Shown piece after piece: positions 23,899 to 35,697 of a DNA stretch of 64,000 bases. The stretch's first letter is position 1; each line of letters begins with the position of its first letter. Below the pieces are notes generated by a model. It was not told the origin of the DNA, ran no database searches, and was given only the letters and a program-made list of their open reading frames with translations. The translations under genes were made by a program, and so were the position numbers. Source of the DNA: Portulaca oleracea (lineage: Eukaryota > Streptophyta > Magnoliopsida > Caryophyllales > Portulacaceae); assembly GCA_029582165.1 (NCBI GenBank), contig CM055875.1:28780644-28844643 (forward strand), read 5' to 3'.

Positions 23899-25353
23899 CC
23901 ATCAGATTATGTGCTTTTAAAATATATACCTTTTGCTCTGAAGGACACCGCTAAGCGGTGGATGTATAGCATCAAACCTCGGTCCATCACTTCTTGGGAT
24001 GGTTTTCTAAAAGTTTTTATGAAAAGGTTTTTTCCAAACTCCTTAGCTGTTCAACTCAGAAATTCAATTTTGAAATTTAGACAGGACATAGGAGAACCTT
24101 TTTGGAAAGCTTTTGAACGATTTAAAAACCTGCTGTATCAATTCCCTCACCTTGGTCTTGACATGGTACGACTGTGTCAAATCGTGTACGAGGGTGTCGA
24201 CCATGAAACTAGAGTCACACTAGAGTCAATGTGTCAGGGAGGTTTCATGGATAAAACTGCTGATGAGGCCTGGGATTTTTTAGAAAGCATGTCCGAAAGG
24301 GCAATGCAATGGGGAACAACTAGAGATGAATCCTTAGGAGCCAAACTGTCAAATGCTAAGGGAGGTGTTCATGTTGTGAGTGAGAGTACAAGCTATGAGG
24401 CTAGGTTTGCTTCTCTTGAAAATATGATTAAAACCTTATCCCAGACCCAATTAGCTGCCTCGCAACCCAAAACCTGTGCTCAGGTTAATTCTTGGGATCA
24501 TCCTGTTACCCCTAACCCCCAGTCTCATGTGTCTTGTGCGTTATGCCAAAGTATTGAACATGTTATCTCTGCTTGCCCATTCTACATTCAACAACTGCCT
24601 GCTAGTTCTGAGAATGTGAATGCGTTGTATAATAACTACAAACCTGACCATTACCAACCATATCAGCACCAAGGGATGCGCAAGCACCCCTTACTCTCTT
24701 ATGGCCCTGAAAACCAGAATGTGTTGAGACCACCCTTAAACCAAGGGGGAGGTTTCCAAGGAAACCCACCTCCTCAACCTCGACCACCACTCCAGGGAGC
24801 TTATCCAGCTCCTCGAGGACCACCTGTCCAGCCATTGATTGCCTAGAACAGACCCCCACCGGGGTATTCTAATGAGGATAGGCATGAAAGAGAGATTAGG
24901 GAATTAAAGAATGGTTTAAAAGAAGTTGAGAAAAACATGAACAATAACTTAGAAAGGATGATGAAACAAATGAATGAGAATTTTTCTCAACTGCTGTTAA
25001 CCAATAGGGATAGAGGTTCTTTTCATGGACAACCTGAGGCAAACCCCAATGGGCAAGCTTCAGGTTCGTCATCTGGTGACCCTAGTCAGGTTAGAGGACT
25101 GAATGCTGTTATTGCTCTCCGATCTGGCAGAGAAATTGATAATAAGGTGCAAAAAAAATCTTCTGATGTGTTTGACAAAAAGACTGTAAATGATGAATCT
25201 GCTGATGAGAATGTTTCTGTTAATGATGAGTCAGATGGAGTGAGGCCAACTACCACAATTGAGCCTCCTCGCACCAAAACCTTGTCCAAAACTAACCCTT
25301 TGACTAATCCAACATCTCAAGGGGCTCACAAACCCCTTCCACCTTATCCTTAG
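23899..25353 (+). pseudogene. gag, C-terminal part, with a CCHC zinc knuckle
   Basis: Continuation of the Athila-like gag after the insertion. The capsid region carries the retrotransposon gag core (FALKDTAKRWMYS, then FFPNSLAVQLRN and QDIGEPFWKAFERF). A zinc knuckle C-x2-C-x4-H-x4-C (CALCQSIEHVISAC) is at about 24534-24575, followed by a proline/glutamine-rich part. An in-frame TAG stands at 24844-24846, after which the frame goes on to a coiled, Met/Asn-rich part (EKNMNNNLERMMKQMNE). A second TAG at 25351-25353 precedes the protease. Both stops are consistent with C-to-T changes in methylated DNA. Confidence 0.85.
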
Positions 25354-27808
25354 AGATTAAGGGGGAGCAAAGATCAAAAATTCCTGGACAAAATTAGGGA
25401 GACGTTTTCTCAGGTTAAGGTGAACATCCCTCTGTTAGATGCTATTCAGCAGATCCCTCCATATGCCCGCTTTCTTAAAGAACTTTGTACTACCAAGAGG
25501 GCCACTCAAGTGCCCAAGAAGGCTTTCTTAGCCTCGAATGTGAGTTCCATTCTGTCGAACCAAATGCCTATAAAGTACAAAGACCCTGGGTGCCCCACTA
25601 TCTCTATTACCATAGGTGATAGTTTGATAGAAAAGGCATTGCTTGACCTAGGTGCTAGTGTGAATTTGCTGCCTTTGCACATGTATGAAATGCTTGGATT
25701 AGGTGAACTAAAGCCTACTAGGATGGTATTGCAACTGGCTGACAGATCTACGAGAGTACCTAAGGGAGTGGTGGAGGATGTTCTGATTAAAGTTGGGGAT
25801 TTCGTGTTTCCTGTTGACTTTGTAGTACTAGAAACCGTTAGAGTTCAGAGTACTAGAGATGAAATCCCTGTTATTCTAGGCCGCCCTTTCCTTGCTACTT
25901 CAAATGCCTGGATAAACTGTAAAGATGGTAGAATGAAATTGACCTTTGGGAATTTGACCATGGAACTGAACATTTTTAACCTGCAAAAGTCGCCCATAGG
26001 TTTTGATGAACATGAGCAGAATACCCTTAATTGGGTGAGTGACCTTGTTGATAGTGAGCAACCTGACTGTGTTGATGTGTCTGCTGTTGATGAGTTGACT
26101 ACACTAGGAATTAATCCTGAGGATTTAAATTCTTTGTGTGATTCTGATGTGTTTGATGGTGATGTACTCTATGAGTCTTTATTTGCATCTCAAACCACAT
26201 CTGAGATAGTTGAGCCTGAACCACCTTCATCCACCACACTTGAGATGAAACCCCTTCCTTCTGAGCTGAAATATGCTTTTCTTGGCCCTAGTGAAACCTA
26301 CCCAGTAATCATCGCCTCTGACTTAGGTAGGGACCAGGAGAACCAAGTTATTGAGGTTCTTAGGAAAAACAAGGGAGCTTTAGGATGGACTTTAGGTGAC
26401 ATTAAGGGGATTAGCCCTTCCATTGTTCAGCACCAAATCTTCCTAGAAGATGAGAATGCTGCCCATAGAGATCCCCTTAGGAGACTAAACCCACAAATGA
26501 AGGAGGTAGTTAAGAAAGAGATCCTTAAATGGCTAGACTATGACATTATCTACCCCATCTCTGATAGCAAATGGGTAAGCCCAATCCATGTAGTCCCTAA
26601 GAAGGCTGGTTTGACTGTTGTTGAGAATGAACAGGGAGAGTTAGTACCTACCCGTGTCCCGTCTGGCTGGAGAGTCTGTATAGATTATAGAAAATTGAAC
26701 AAGGCCACCAGGAAGGACCACTTTCCCCTCCCTTTCATGGATCAGATGCTTGAAAAACTTGCTGGGCATGAGTACTACTGTTTTCTAGATGGTTATTCTG
26801 GTTATACCCAAATCTCCATAGCTCCTTGCGACCAGGAAAAGACCACATTCACTTGTCCTTTTGGCACCTTTGCTTTTCGAAGGATGCCCTTTGGCTTGTG
26901 TAATGCCCCTGCAACATTCCAGAGATGCATGATCTCAATATTTTCTGACCTAGTGGAGGAATGTGTGGAGATTTTTATGGACGACTTTTCTGTGTTTGGT
27001 ACCTCCTTTAATGCTTGCTTGGCTAACCTGAATCGCGTGCTGAGTCGATGTCAGGAAAAGAATTTGACCCTTAACTGGGAAAAATGTCATTTTATGGTGA
27101 AGAAGGGGATTGTCCTAGGCCATGTGATTTCTAAGGATGGGATAGAGGTAGACAAGGCAAAGATTGACTTGATTAAGAACTTCTCCCCTCCAACATCTGT
27201 AAAAGCAGTTCGTTCATTCCTAGGGCACGCTGGTTTTTACCGGCGATTCATCAAAGATTTCAGTAAAATTGCTAAGCCCTTGTCTTCCCTGTTAGCTAAG
27301 GAGGTACATTTCCACTTTTCTGATGACTGTGTGAGGGCTTTTAATCAACTCAAAGATGCCCTCATTTCCCCTCCTATTCTCAGACCTCCCATCTGGGGAG
27401 AACCTTTTGAGATCATGTGTGACGCATCTGATTATGCTGTTTGTGTTGTGCTAGGACAGAGAATTGACAAGAAACCTGTGGTTATTCATTATGCTAGCCA
27501 CACCTTGAATGATGCTCAACTGAATTATACTGTGACGGAGAAAGAATTTCTAGCTGTGGTATATGCCTTTGAGAAATTCAGACCTTACTTGCTTGGTTCT
27601 CGCGTCATAGTTTACACTGATCATTCTGCTTTGAGATATTTGATGGCAAAGAAAGATTCCAAACCTAGGCTGGTTAGGTGGGTGTTGTTATTGCAAGAAT
27701 TTGACTGTGAAATTAGAGACAGGAAAGGAGTTGAGAATCCTGTAGCTGACCACCTATCCAGGATTGTACCTGACACTTTGAAAGTCACCCCTATTCACGC
27801 TCGGTCAC
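25354..27808 (+). pseudogene. pol: aspartic protease, reverse transcriptase, RNase H
   Basis: An open frame of 797 residues from 25420. Protease: DLGASVNLLP (about 25648) and ILGRPFLAT (about 25873). A linker with GINPEDLNSLCDSDVFDGD follows. Reverse transcriptase: CIDYRKLN, FLDGYSGY, FRRMPFGLCNAPATFQ and the catalytic FMDDFSVFG (about 26975); the lineage-typical F/M before DD is present. RNase H: MCDASDYA, YTVTEKEFLAV, YTDHSALRYL and VADHLSRI. Order protease-RT-RH is that of Ty3/gypsy. The frame is lost near 27800; the correct frame resumes with DEQLFSVG at 27809, so a small indel separates it from integrase. Confidence 0.92.
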
Positions 27809-29134
27809 GATGAGCAACTTTTTAGCGTGGGAGTGGAACCATGGTTTGCTGATATCGTGAATTTCAAAGTGACTGGGGAGATGCCTAGTGATTGGAACAG
27901 ACATGACAGGGATAGGTCCCTTCACATTGTGAAAAACTTCGTATGGGATGACCCTTATTTGTTCAAATATTGCCCTGACCAGATACTCAGGAGATGTGTT
28001 CCTGATGAATCCATTATGGATGTCCTCTCTTTCTGTCATGACCAACCTTGTGGGGGACATTATAGTGGACAGAAAACTGCATACAAGGTCTTACAGAGTG
28101 GGTTTTACTGGCCCACTATCTTTAGAGATGCTCATAACTACGCCCAAAGGTGCCCTAGGTGCCAAAGTTTGGGAAAGATCACTAGGAGAGATATGATGCC
28201 CCTACAACCTGAAATCTTTGTTGATGTGTTTGATGTGTGGGGTATTGATTTCATGGGACCATTCCCTAACTCTTTTGGGAATGAATATATTCTCCTAGCT
28301 GTTGATTATGTGTCTAAGTGGGTAGAGGCGATCCCTACTAAGAGGAATGACGCTAAGGTAGTGACCAAGTTCCTTAGAGAACACATCTTTTCTAGATTTG
28401 GAATGCCTAGAGCCATTATTAGTGATTAGGGGACCCACTTCAACAATCGATCCTTTGAGGCCTTACTGAAGAGGTACTCAGTTCAGCATAGGATCACCAC
28501 TGCTTACCATCCACAGTCTAATGGTCAAGCAGAAGTCTCCAATAGGCAAATTAAACAGATCCTAGAGAAAACTGTGTCTAGGAATAGGAAAGACTGGTCT
28601 GTCAAGCTGATAGATGCCTTGTGGGCCTACCGAATGGCCTATAAGACACCCATTGGAATGTCACCCTATAGAGCTGTTTTTGGGAAGCCCTGTCACCTGC
28701 CTGTAGAACTTGAACATAGAGCTTGGTGGGCTTTGAAAACCCTAAATCTTGATTTGTCCATAGCTGGTGAGGTGAGGAGACTTACACTGTGTGAGCTTGA
28801 TGAGTTAAGAAGAGAAGCCTATGAAAATGGGCGACTGAGTAAGGAGAGGTCTAAAATTTCACATGATAAGATCATTCACAGAAAGACCTTTTTCCCGGGA
28901 CAAAAGGTACTCCTTTATGATTCCCGGTTACATCTGTTTGCTGGAAAGTTAAGATCCCGGTGGACTGGACCCTTTATTGTGAATCAGGTATTCCCTTCAG
29001 GAGTTGTTGAAATCAAGGACACATCTAACAATTCTGTGTGGAAAGTGAATGGGCACAGGTTGAAGCCCTTCTTAGAATTTCCTGATACTGCTGATGTGGA
29101 ATGTATCGCATTCCACAGTCCACCTTGTGCTTGA
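27809..29134 (+). pseudogene. pol: integrase
   Basis: Zinc-binding HHCC region: H-x4-GGHYSG (about 28040) with CPRCQSLGK (about 28152). Catalytic core: GIDFMGP (first Asp), AIISD (second Asp, about 28428) and [11 protein letters not shown] (Glu, about 28540). A TAG at 28427-28429 directly follows the second Asp. The C-terminal part reads [14 protein letters not shown] and SRWTGPF, the GPY/F-type module of Ty3/gypsy integrases. The final frame ends TGA at 29134. No chromodomain is apparent, as expected for Athila. Confidence 0.9.
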
Positions 29135-30844
29135 AGAAAGGTAAGTTGAGATTCTTGTATATATTATATATCTGACCCTTACCTTTTTGATTTTCTTTAG
29201 TTCTTCTCTTAACTTTGCATTGTCAAGTGAGAAGGAATGAGTCTTTTGACACGGTACTATCCAGGTAATATCGTTCTCTTCTCTTGTTACCACATTTAGC
29301 AGTAAGTAATTTTCTTTTCCTATTTTGTTTTCTTTTTGTGTATTTATTTTCTTTCTTGTGCTTGCTCATCCCTATTTTCATTGAGGATATTGCAACCTTT
29401 TTGTGTGGGAGTGGGGGTAGCATGCATGCTGGCTTGAGTTTTTCTTTTCTTTTGTGAGTTTTTCTTTTGTTTGATCTTTGTTTTCTTTTGTGTGTGGTGT
29501 CACCTTAGTCACAATGAGGACATTGTAAAGTTTTTGTGTGGGAGTGGGGTGGCACGTGTGCCTGTTTCCTTTTTCCTTTTCGTTTTTGTTTCTTTCCCCC
29601 CCCCTAAAATTTTTTTAAAGTTCTGTTAGACTAATAAGACTCTCAGTTTGTTTTGCTTTATCTTGAAAAGTTTGGTTGAGAACTTAAAAGCTTTTGAAAC
29701 TGAATTTGCAAATCTTCTGATTTTGAGTCAAGTAATGAATAGTGTGTTTAACTGCTTTGACTATCTTAGTAAGCGTAAATATGCGTGCCGCAAATCTTTG
29801 GGCTAGGTATAGTTGAATGAGCCCTATCCCGTGAGTCCACATAGCTTAAAAGTAAGAATTGAGCACTTTAGTCAATTCTTTTATTTTCTGAGTGACTCCA
29901 CCACTAGTGGCACCTCTAGAACTTGTTTTGCATCTTGCTTGAGACTACATTCTTTGCATTACATATTGTGACAATATGATTGAGGCATTCTTATTCATTA
30001 AACTACATAGCCAAACAACCTCCCTAACAATATTATTACCGTTCTTTAGCCCCGCCTAACCTTTGATTACCTCTCTGCTTGGATATTGTGAGAGTTCATT
30101 AATCCGGGAGTGAAAATTGGTTCGGTGTTGCTACAAATGAAGTGAGATGTTGGGGTGTGAATTTTATTGAATTGGGACAAATTATATTTCCCAATTATTA
30201 TTAGTTAGCTAATTGGTTATGATGTTCTTTTGATATATTGAGGTCGAAGCTAAGTTTTTATGTATATTCGTGTTTCTTCTCCCTTGATTACCCACCAAAA
30301 AGAAAAAAAATATATATATGTGAAAAAAAAAGTGATTAAGGGTGACTTAATTAAGAGTTCTTAGCTTTTGATCAGGTTGTAAAGTTTGATAAGGTGTTTT
30401 GTTCTTAATGAGGGAGAAAAGTGAATTCCTTGCGTACATTAAGCAAGAAGGTGAGTTGAGAGAAAATCTTTGTTGAAAATAAATCCAAGCATGACTCTTT
30501 TAACTCCTCATATCCAAACTTTACCACTCCTTTTCCCTTAACCTAAGCCTCGTTACAACCCTAAAAAGTCCTCTTGATTGTCACTTGTGTATTCGCATAT
30601 TAGCAGTGGAGAGCGAGATTCTTACCAAGCCTATGGTAGGTTGTTTCTTTTGGTCTGAGTATGAGAAAAACCCACATACACATTCAATTTTGAGTGTTTG
30701 AGCGTTCATTTTTTGTATCCTAAAGTGAGGTTTGCTCTTTTGACTGGCCTACGTCCATAACTAACCGCGCATATTTGCATTCATCTTAAGTCTGTTGGCG
30801 GTTTTTCGCATCTAAAGTACTTGTTCTCTCTACTTAATTTGTAG
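29135..30844. other. Non-coding 3' part of the Athila-like element
   Basis: About 1.7 kb without a usable frame, so no envelope-like gene. It holds two copies of a conserved motif: TTGAGGATATTG then TTGTGTGGGAGTGGGGG (29379-29417), and ACAATG-AGGA-CATTGT then TTTTGTGTGGGAGTGGGG (29511-29549). It ends at the broken edge of the 3' LTR. Confidence 0.75.
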
Positions 30845-31735
30845 GGTTAGTTGATTAGGGTCATTCTAAACTTAATTCGTAAAAGTTATTGTTCTGTTTA
30901 GTTATATTAGGGTTTTGTTGGGGCTTGTTAGGGGTTTCTGACTTTAGGTATTATAGTTATTAGAGTTAGATTTATTGGGGTTCTTAATTGTCTTAGGGTT
31001 GTTGTTTTAAGTTCTGTTTAGTATTTTATTAAGTTTAGAATGTAGTTGTTTAATTTCTTTTGTTATTTGACATTGTATACTAAGTTAAGTTTTAATACTA
31101 GTTAGGTCAGATTAGGATTAAAGCTCATCTTAGTGTTAATGTTTGGTCTTAGATAGTTCATATAGTCAGTTTCATAATTAGTTTACTAGGTTAAGTTCAA
31201 GTTTGTTTAAGTTAAGTTTCACTAAAAGGTCTTCTTGGTGTAAATCACAAAAATTCCAAACACAATTATCAATTTAGTGAGGAGGAGGATTAAGGGTTCA
31301 CAAATTCTCCTTTAAGTGAGAATTTGGCAATTCTTAGTAATCCAAGTCACAACTTTCTAGTTTGTTCGGTAAAAGCTCAAGTGAAGAGTTAGTACATCAA
31401 AGGTATAATTTCTAATTCTCAATTTCAATGTTAGAATTTAGTTTTATTGCTTTCTTATTTCTTGCTTTTAATTGCTTTCTTAGTTTAGATTTATTTTTTG
31501 TCAAAGTTATTTTGGTTCATCTTGTGATTTAATGCTTTATTTTATTGCTTTAGCTTTTATTGCTTTTCAACTCATATTAGTTTAGTTTATTTAAATTATT
31601 TATAGCTTTCCGCATTTGAAAACCTCTTTCACAAACCAATTCCCTAATAACCTAAAAACCCATCCCTGCGGATACGACAACCCTTAGGAATACTTTATTC
31701 CTAAAAAAACCCCCCCTAAAAATGCAAATCGAACA
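30845..31735 (+). repeat. 3' LTR remnant of the Athila-like element
   Basis: 891 bp matching 16295-17184 of the 5' LTR with about ten differences by eye. The first 1430 bp of the LTR, including its TGTTCGG tip, are missing; the break lies at GGTTAGTTGATTAGGG. The right end GAACA and the duplicated ATGCC are intact. Confidence 0.9.
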
Positions 31736-31807
31736 ATGCCATTAGACTTTTGAAACAGTCAAGATTCCCCATTAACTTTCTATTATGATAAAAAAATTGT
31801 CCTCGTT

Positions 31808-31830
31808 ACCTGTTATAACAGGTTAACCTT
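31808..31830. repeat. Palindrome in the MULE-like left arm
   Basis: ACCTGTTATAACAGGT is a perfect 16-bp palindrome in the left arm of the MULE-like element. Confidence 0.8.
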
Positions 31831-31904
31831 CAAATTAAAAACAAAAAAAGAAAAATAAAAACCCCTTCATGCAACAAGAAGGTTGTCGAAATAAGACCGT
31901 TTTG

Positions 31905-32270
31905 AACGGTAGCAGAGAAGCTTGAACGATCGCACTGAGAGGCGCGCGACTGTTCATTTGCGACCGTTCAAGTCGGTCGCCTCTGAAGGGTCGTCTGGCA
32001 AACTAGGCGACCGTTCATTCAACGGTCGCAAATTAGAGACCGTTCATAAACGATCGCAATGAGTTGTGACCATTCATGAATGGTCACACAACTGGGCTAC
32101 CGTTTACGAACAGTCGCTAATTTGCGATCGTCGAATTGATGGTCGCATGTTTATGCTTTCTTTGGCTGTTGTCTTTGAGGTGAACATGCATAAGTTTAAT
32201 TTCCAACGGTCAAGAAACATATCACTTAAACGGTCACAAACATTAATATATTCAAAGTACTAAACGGTCG
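31905..32270. repeat. Left subterminal repeats of the CACTA element
   Basis: Many copies of GACCGTTCA, its reverse complement and one-base variants, in both directions, e.g. GCGACCGTTCAAGTCGGTCGC-like pairs. In En/Spm such repeats bind the element's own regulatory protein. The small frame over it is not a gene. Confidence 0.8.
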
Positions 32271-32784
32271 CCAACATATTACCAAGTTCCACAATTTTAG
32301 AGTTTAGGGTCATACATATTAATGTCTAAAACATATTCTACCTGAAAGTCATAAAAATCTAACTAGAAGGGTCATGGGGAGATGAACTGTTCATGAAGTT
32401 AGAAGGAGAAAATTGACCGCTAGAAGGAGTCCCTTGCTGAGTTTGCTGTTGTTGGTTTTGATCCACTTGAGAGAGTCTTCCTTAGATTTGGTTGAACAGT
32501 TGCTAGTACCGCGAGAGTTGGGTCTTGAACACCTAATGCTCACCCACCAAGGAAGCGTACGCAGTTGGGGTCGGTTTAAATGAGGAAGAAGAAGACCCCT
32601 GGACCTCGGAGCGTAATGATTGTGTTTGCCTTTCATGAAACATACCCATTGATGATCCGAGGCCGTATATAGACTAATTTTTGACCTAGAAGCCCGCAAC
32701 AACATTGTAGTACATAGCATTGTCTTCAAGGAATTATGCTCCACACCTGTTGCGGTCACTTGCTACATGTAATCATTCTGAATG

Positions 32785-34060
32785 ATCAATATAAGTTCAA
32801 AAATCGAACTTTCAACAACAAAAACGAACATACATAAATCACAAAAATTTAACGGCCACACGCCGATTCACCTAATCGAGCCACAGGCTTGATTCTAAAC
32901 ATAAGTTCAAAAATCCAACTTTCATACAACTAATTCCAACATACATAAATCACAAGAATTAACGACCACAAATTCACCATATCGAGACACACGTTCGTTT
33001 CTAAACATAAGTTCAAAAATCAAACTTTCATACAACTAATTTCAACATATATAAATCACAAAAGTTCACGACCACACGCCGATTAACCCTATCGAGCCCT
33101 ACGCTAGTTTCTAAACATAATTTCAAAAATCCAACTTTCATCAACTAAAACCAACATACATAAATCACAAAAATTCAATGATCACACGCCAATTCACCCT
33201 ATCGAGCCGCACGCTTGTTTCTAAACATAAGTTCAAAAATCAAAGTTTCATACAACTAATTCCAGCATATATAAATCACAAAAGTTCACAACCACACGCC
33301 TATTAACCCTATCGAGCCACATGCTTGTTTCAAAACATAATTTCAAAAATCAAACTTTTATACAACTAATTCCAACATATATAAATCACAAAAGTTCACG
33401 GCCACATGCCGATTAACCCTATTGAACCACACGCTCGTTTTTAAATATAAGTTCAAAGATCCAACTTTCAACAACTAATTCCAACAGACATAAATCACAA
33501 AAATTAACGGCCACATGCCGATTCACCATATTGCGCCACACGTTCGTTTCTAAACATAAGTTCAAAAATCAAACTTTCGTACAACTATATCCAACATATA
33601 TATAAATCACAAAAGTTCACGATCACACGCCGGTTAACCCTATCGAGCCACATGCTCGTTTCTAAACATAATTTCAAAAATCAAGCTTTTATTCAACTAA
33701 TTCCAACATATATAAATCACAAAAGTTCACGGCCACATGCCAATTAACCGTATCGAGCCACACGCTCGTTTCTAAACATAGTTTTAACAACTAAAACCAA
33801 TATATATAAATCACAAAAAATTAAACTTTTAACAACTAAAACCAATATATATAAATCACAAAAATTTAACGGCCACACGGCGATTAACCCTATCGAGCTA
33901 CAAGCTCGTTTCTAAACATAATTTCAAAAACCAAACTTTCATACAACTAATTCCAACATATATAAATCACAAAAGTTCACGGCCACACGCCGATTCACTC
34001 TAACGAGCCGCACGGAGCGTTTCTAAACATAAGTTCAAAAATCCAACTTTCATAACAAGT
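32785..34060. repeat. Minisatellite, period about 110 bp, about 11 copies
   Basis: The unit contains ATAAGTTCAAAAATC, CAACTTTCA, ACAACTAATTCCAACATA, TAAATCACAAAA, CGGCCACACGCCGATT and CCTATCGAGCCACACGCTCG. Copies start near 32790, 32900, 33007, 33117, 33227, 33338, 33446, 33557, 33668, 33779 and 33912. It lies where the C-terminal half of the transposase gene would be expected. Confidence 0.85.
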
Positions 34061-34475
34061 TGGGGCTGAGCTTCGAGATTGTTTTTGCTGTGGTATGGTC
34101 CATTTGAAACCTTTGATTTGTTGTCAAGTGGAGTACAATAAAGAGCTTGTGATTCAAAATATCAAATGGTGGGTATGTCTTTGGTCGGCTGATTGAAAAA
34201 TCACAATCTCAATTGATTGATCAACTGGCAAAGTCTTTCACCCAATCCCAACCATGTTCTGCTGTGTTTCTGAAGCAATGCTGGGATGCATTATTGCTGT
34301 CTGGGATTCAATGATTTGTATCTGTTTGATGTGTATTCGGTTGGTGGTGTGTCTAGTGCTTTACTTTCAGCATTGAGATCTTTATGAGATGTATTCTCAT
34401 TTGTGAGCTATTTGGCTCCTTTATTTGATTGAATACAAGGACTATTTTGGCCGCTACTTATCAAAAAAAAAGTTA
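34060..34475 (+). mobile_element. 5'-truncated LINE-like insertion with poly(A)
   Basis: About 400 bp of unrelated sequence interrupt the 110-bp repeat array. It ends CTACTTATC followed by nine A. The array words AACTTTCATAACAAG (before) and AACTTTCAACAAG (after) resemble a target duplication. The first 110 bp can be read as an RNase H-like piece (AELRDCF). Class is inferred from the poly(A) end. Confidence 0.45.
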
Positions 34476-34511
34476 AAAAATTTAACTTTCAACAAGTAAT
34501 TCCAAATCAAA

Positions 34512-35697
34512 TCACATAAAAGAAACCAACATATTCCAACACACACAAACCACAAACTCTAACACATAATTAACCAATTTTAGAAGGAAATGACTTACAT
34601 AATTGACTATTTTAAGAAACAAATTGTATGGGGTAACTATAACAGGCCAAGTAGAATAAGTTTGCCCAAATCTACCGAAAGGGGCAAAACCATCAGTGCA
34701 TATACCCAGCCGTACATTGCGTGGTTCCAATGCGAACTTTTTGTGAGTGGCATCAAAATGTTTCCAAGCTTCACCATCACATGGATGAGCCATAGCATTG
34801 TCCCCTCAAACATTTGTTGAGTGCCATCTGTTGTGCTCTGCTGATGTCTTAGCCATGTATAATATTTGCAACCTTGGACTGATTGGAAAGTATATGAGCT
34901 CTTTGTGGGCAATCCTTTTACCCTTAAGGGTTTTCTGTACATATCGATCAGCCCCACAAAAGTTACACCTATGAAGCATGGAGTTAACTTTCCAAAATAA
35001 CATACACCCCTTTAGACACACGTCGATCCTCTCATGCAGAAGCTCCAAAGCTTTAAGCAACTTCTTCGTAGAGTGGTATGTATCTGTCATTTCATTACCA
35101 GGTGGACATATGTCTTTCATGAAGGCTAGTAGACTGTCTATGGCTTTGTTAGGGAGATTGTACTCACAATTTATGTTTGCAAGCCGCGACACCACTGACA
35201 ATTGTGATATCTCCCAACCTTCATACAAAGGTCATTTAGACGCTTCTAACATTTCTAGGAATTTTTGGGCTCCATCTAATGGCTCATCTTCCATAACTTC
35301 ATCGCTCCCTCCACCAGACGATAAATCTCCGATGGCATCCGTGAGAATTTCTTGCATTGGGTCTAATACATCAGTCCTCGAAGACCCTTCAATGTGGCTC
35401 GACGTTTGGATGGGGGGCTGTAGCCACGGGAGACACGTACAACTCGCCGTGACTCATCCACACAAAATAACGTAGAAGGAACCCATTTTTGTACAAGTGC
35501 ACCTTAATATTTTCCTCGCTATGGTGTTTCATGTTTCTACACTTTGAACATGGACACCTCATTATTTTACAAGACTGGAAGCTATTTGTTTGTTTGGCAA
35601 CTGGCAAAAATTCTTCTTTCACTCTTCTAACAAACTCTTTGCTAAGATACCCCTCCTCATCGATTCTCTCGTACATCCAATTCCTAGTACTTTCCAT
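34512..35697 (-). pseudogene. CACTA transposase (TNP2 type), N-terminal half, broken
   Basis: The minus-strand piece 35697-35389 is a transposase-associated domain: W-M-Y, GYLSKEFV, CPCSKCRN, HLYKNGF and WMSHGE, with its Cys pairs kept. After a frame change the piece to 34806 follows (EGWEISQLSVVSRL, KALELLHERIDVC, CNFCGADRY), then a TGA, and in the same frame MAHPCDGEAWKHFD and VRLGICTDGFAPFG to WPVIVTPYNL, where homology stops. At least one more stop (about 35232) is present. The C-terminal half of TNP2 is missing, so the copy cannot be functional. In active elements this protein cuts at the CACTA termini. Confidence 0.85.

Larger units (their letters stand above)
14865..31735 (+). mobile_element. 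Athila-like Ty3/gypsy LTR retrotransposon, autonomous type, defective
   Basis: Order: 5' LTR, tRNA-Asp type primer site, gag, protease, reverse transcriptase, RNase H, integrase, non-coding 3' part, 3' LTR remnant. The flanks repeat ATGCC at 14860-14864 and 31736-31740. About 10.6 kb without the 6.2-kb element inserted in its gag. It is broken by that insertion, by in-frame TAG codons, by a frame change between RNase H and integrase, and by loss of the first 1.4 kb of the 3' LTR. No envelope-like frame is present. Confidence 0.9.

Noticed and set aside
29135..30844. Envelope-like gene after integrase
   Set aside because: No sustained frame and no membrane-anchored product can be read; only non-coding motifs.
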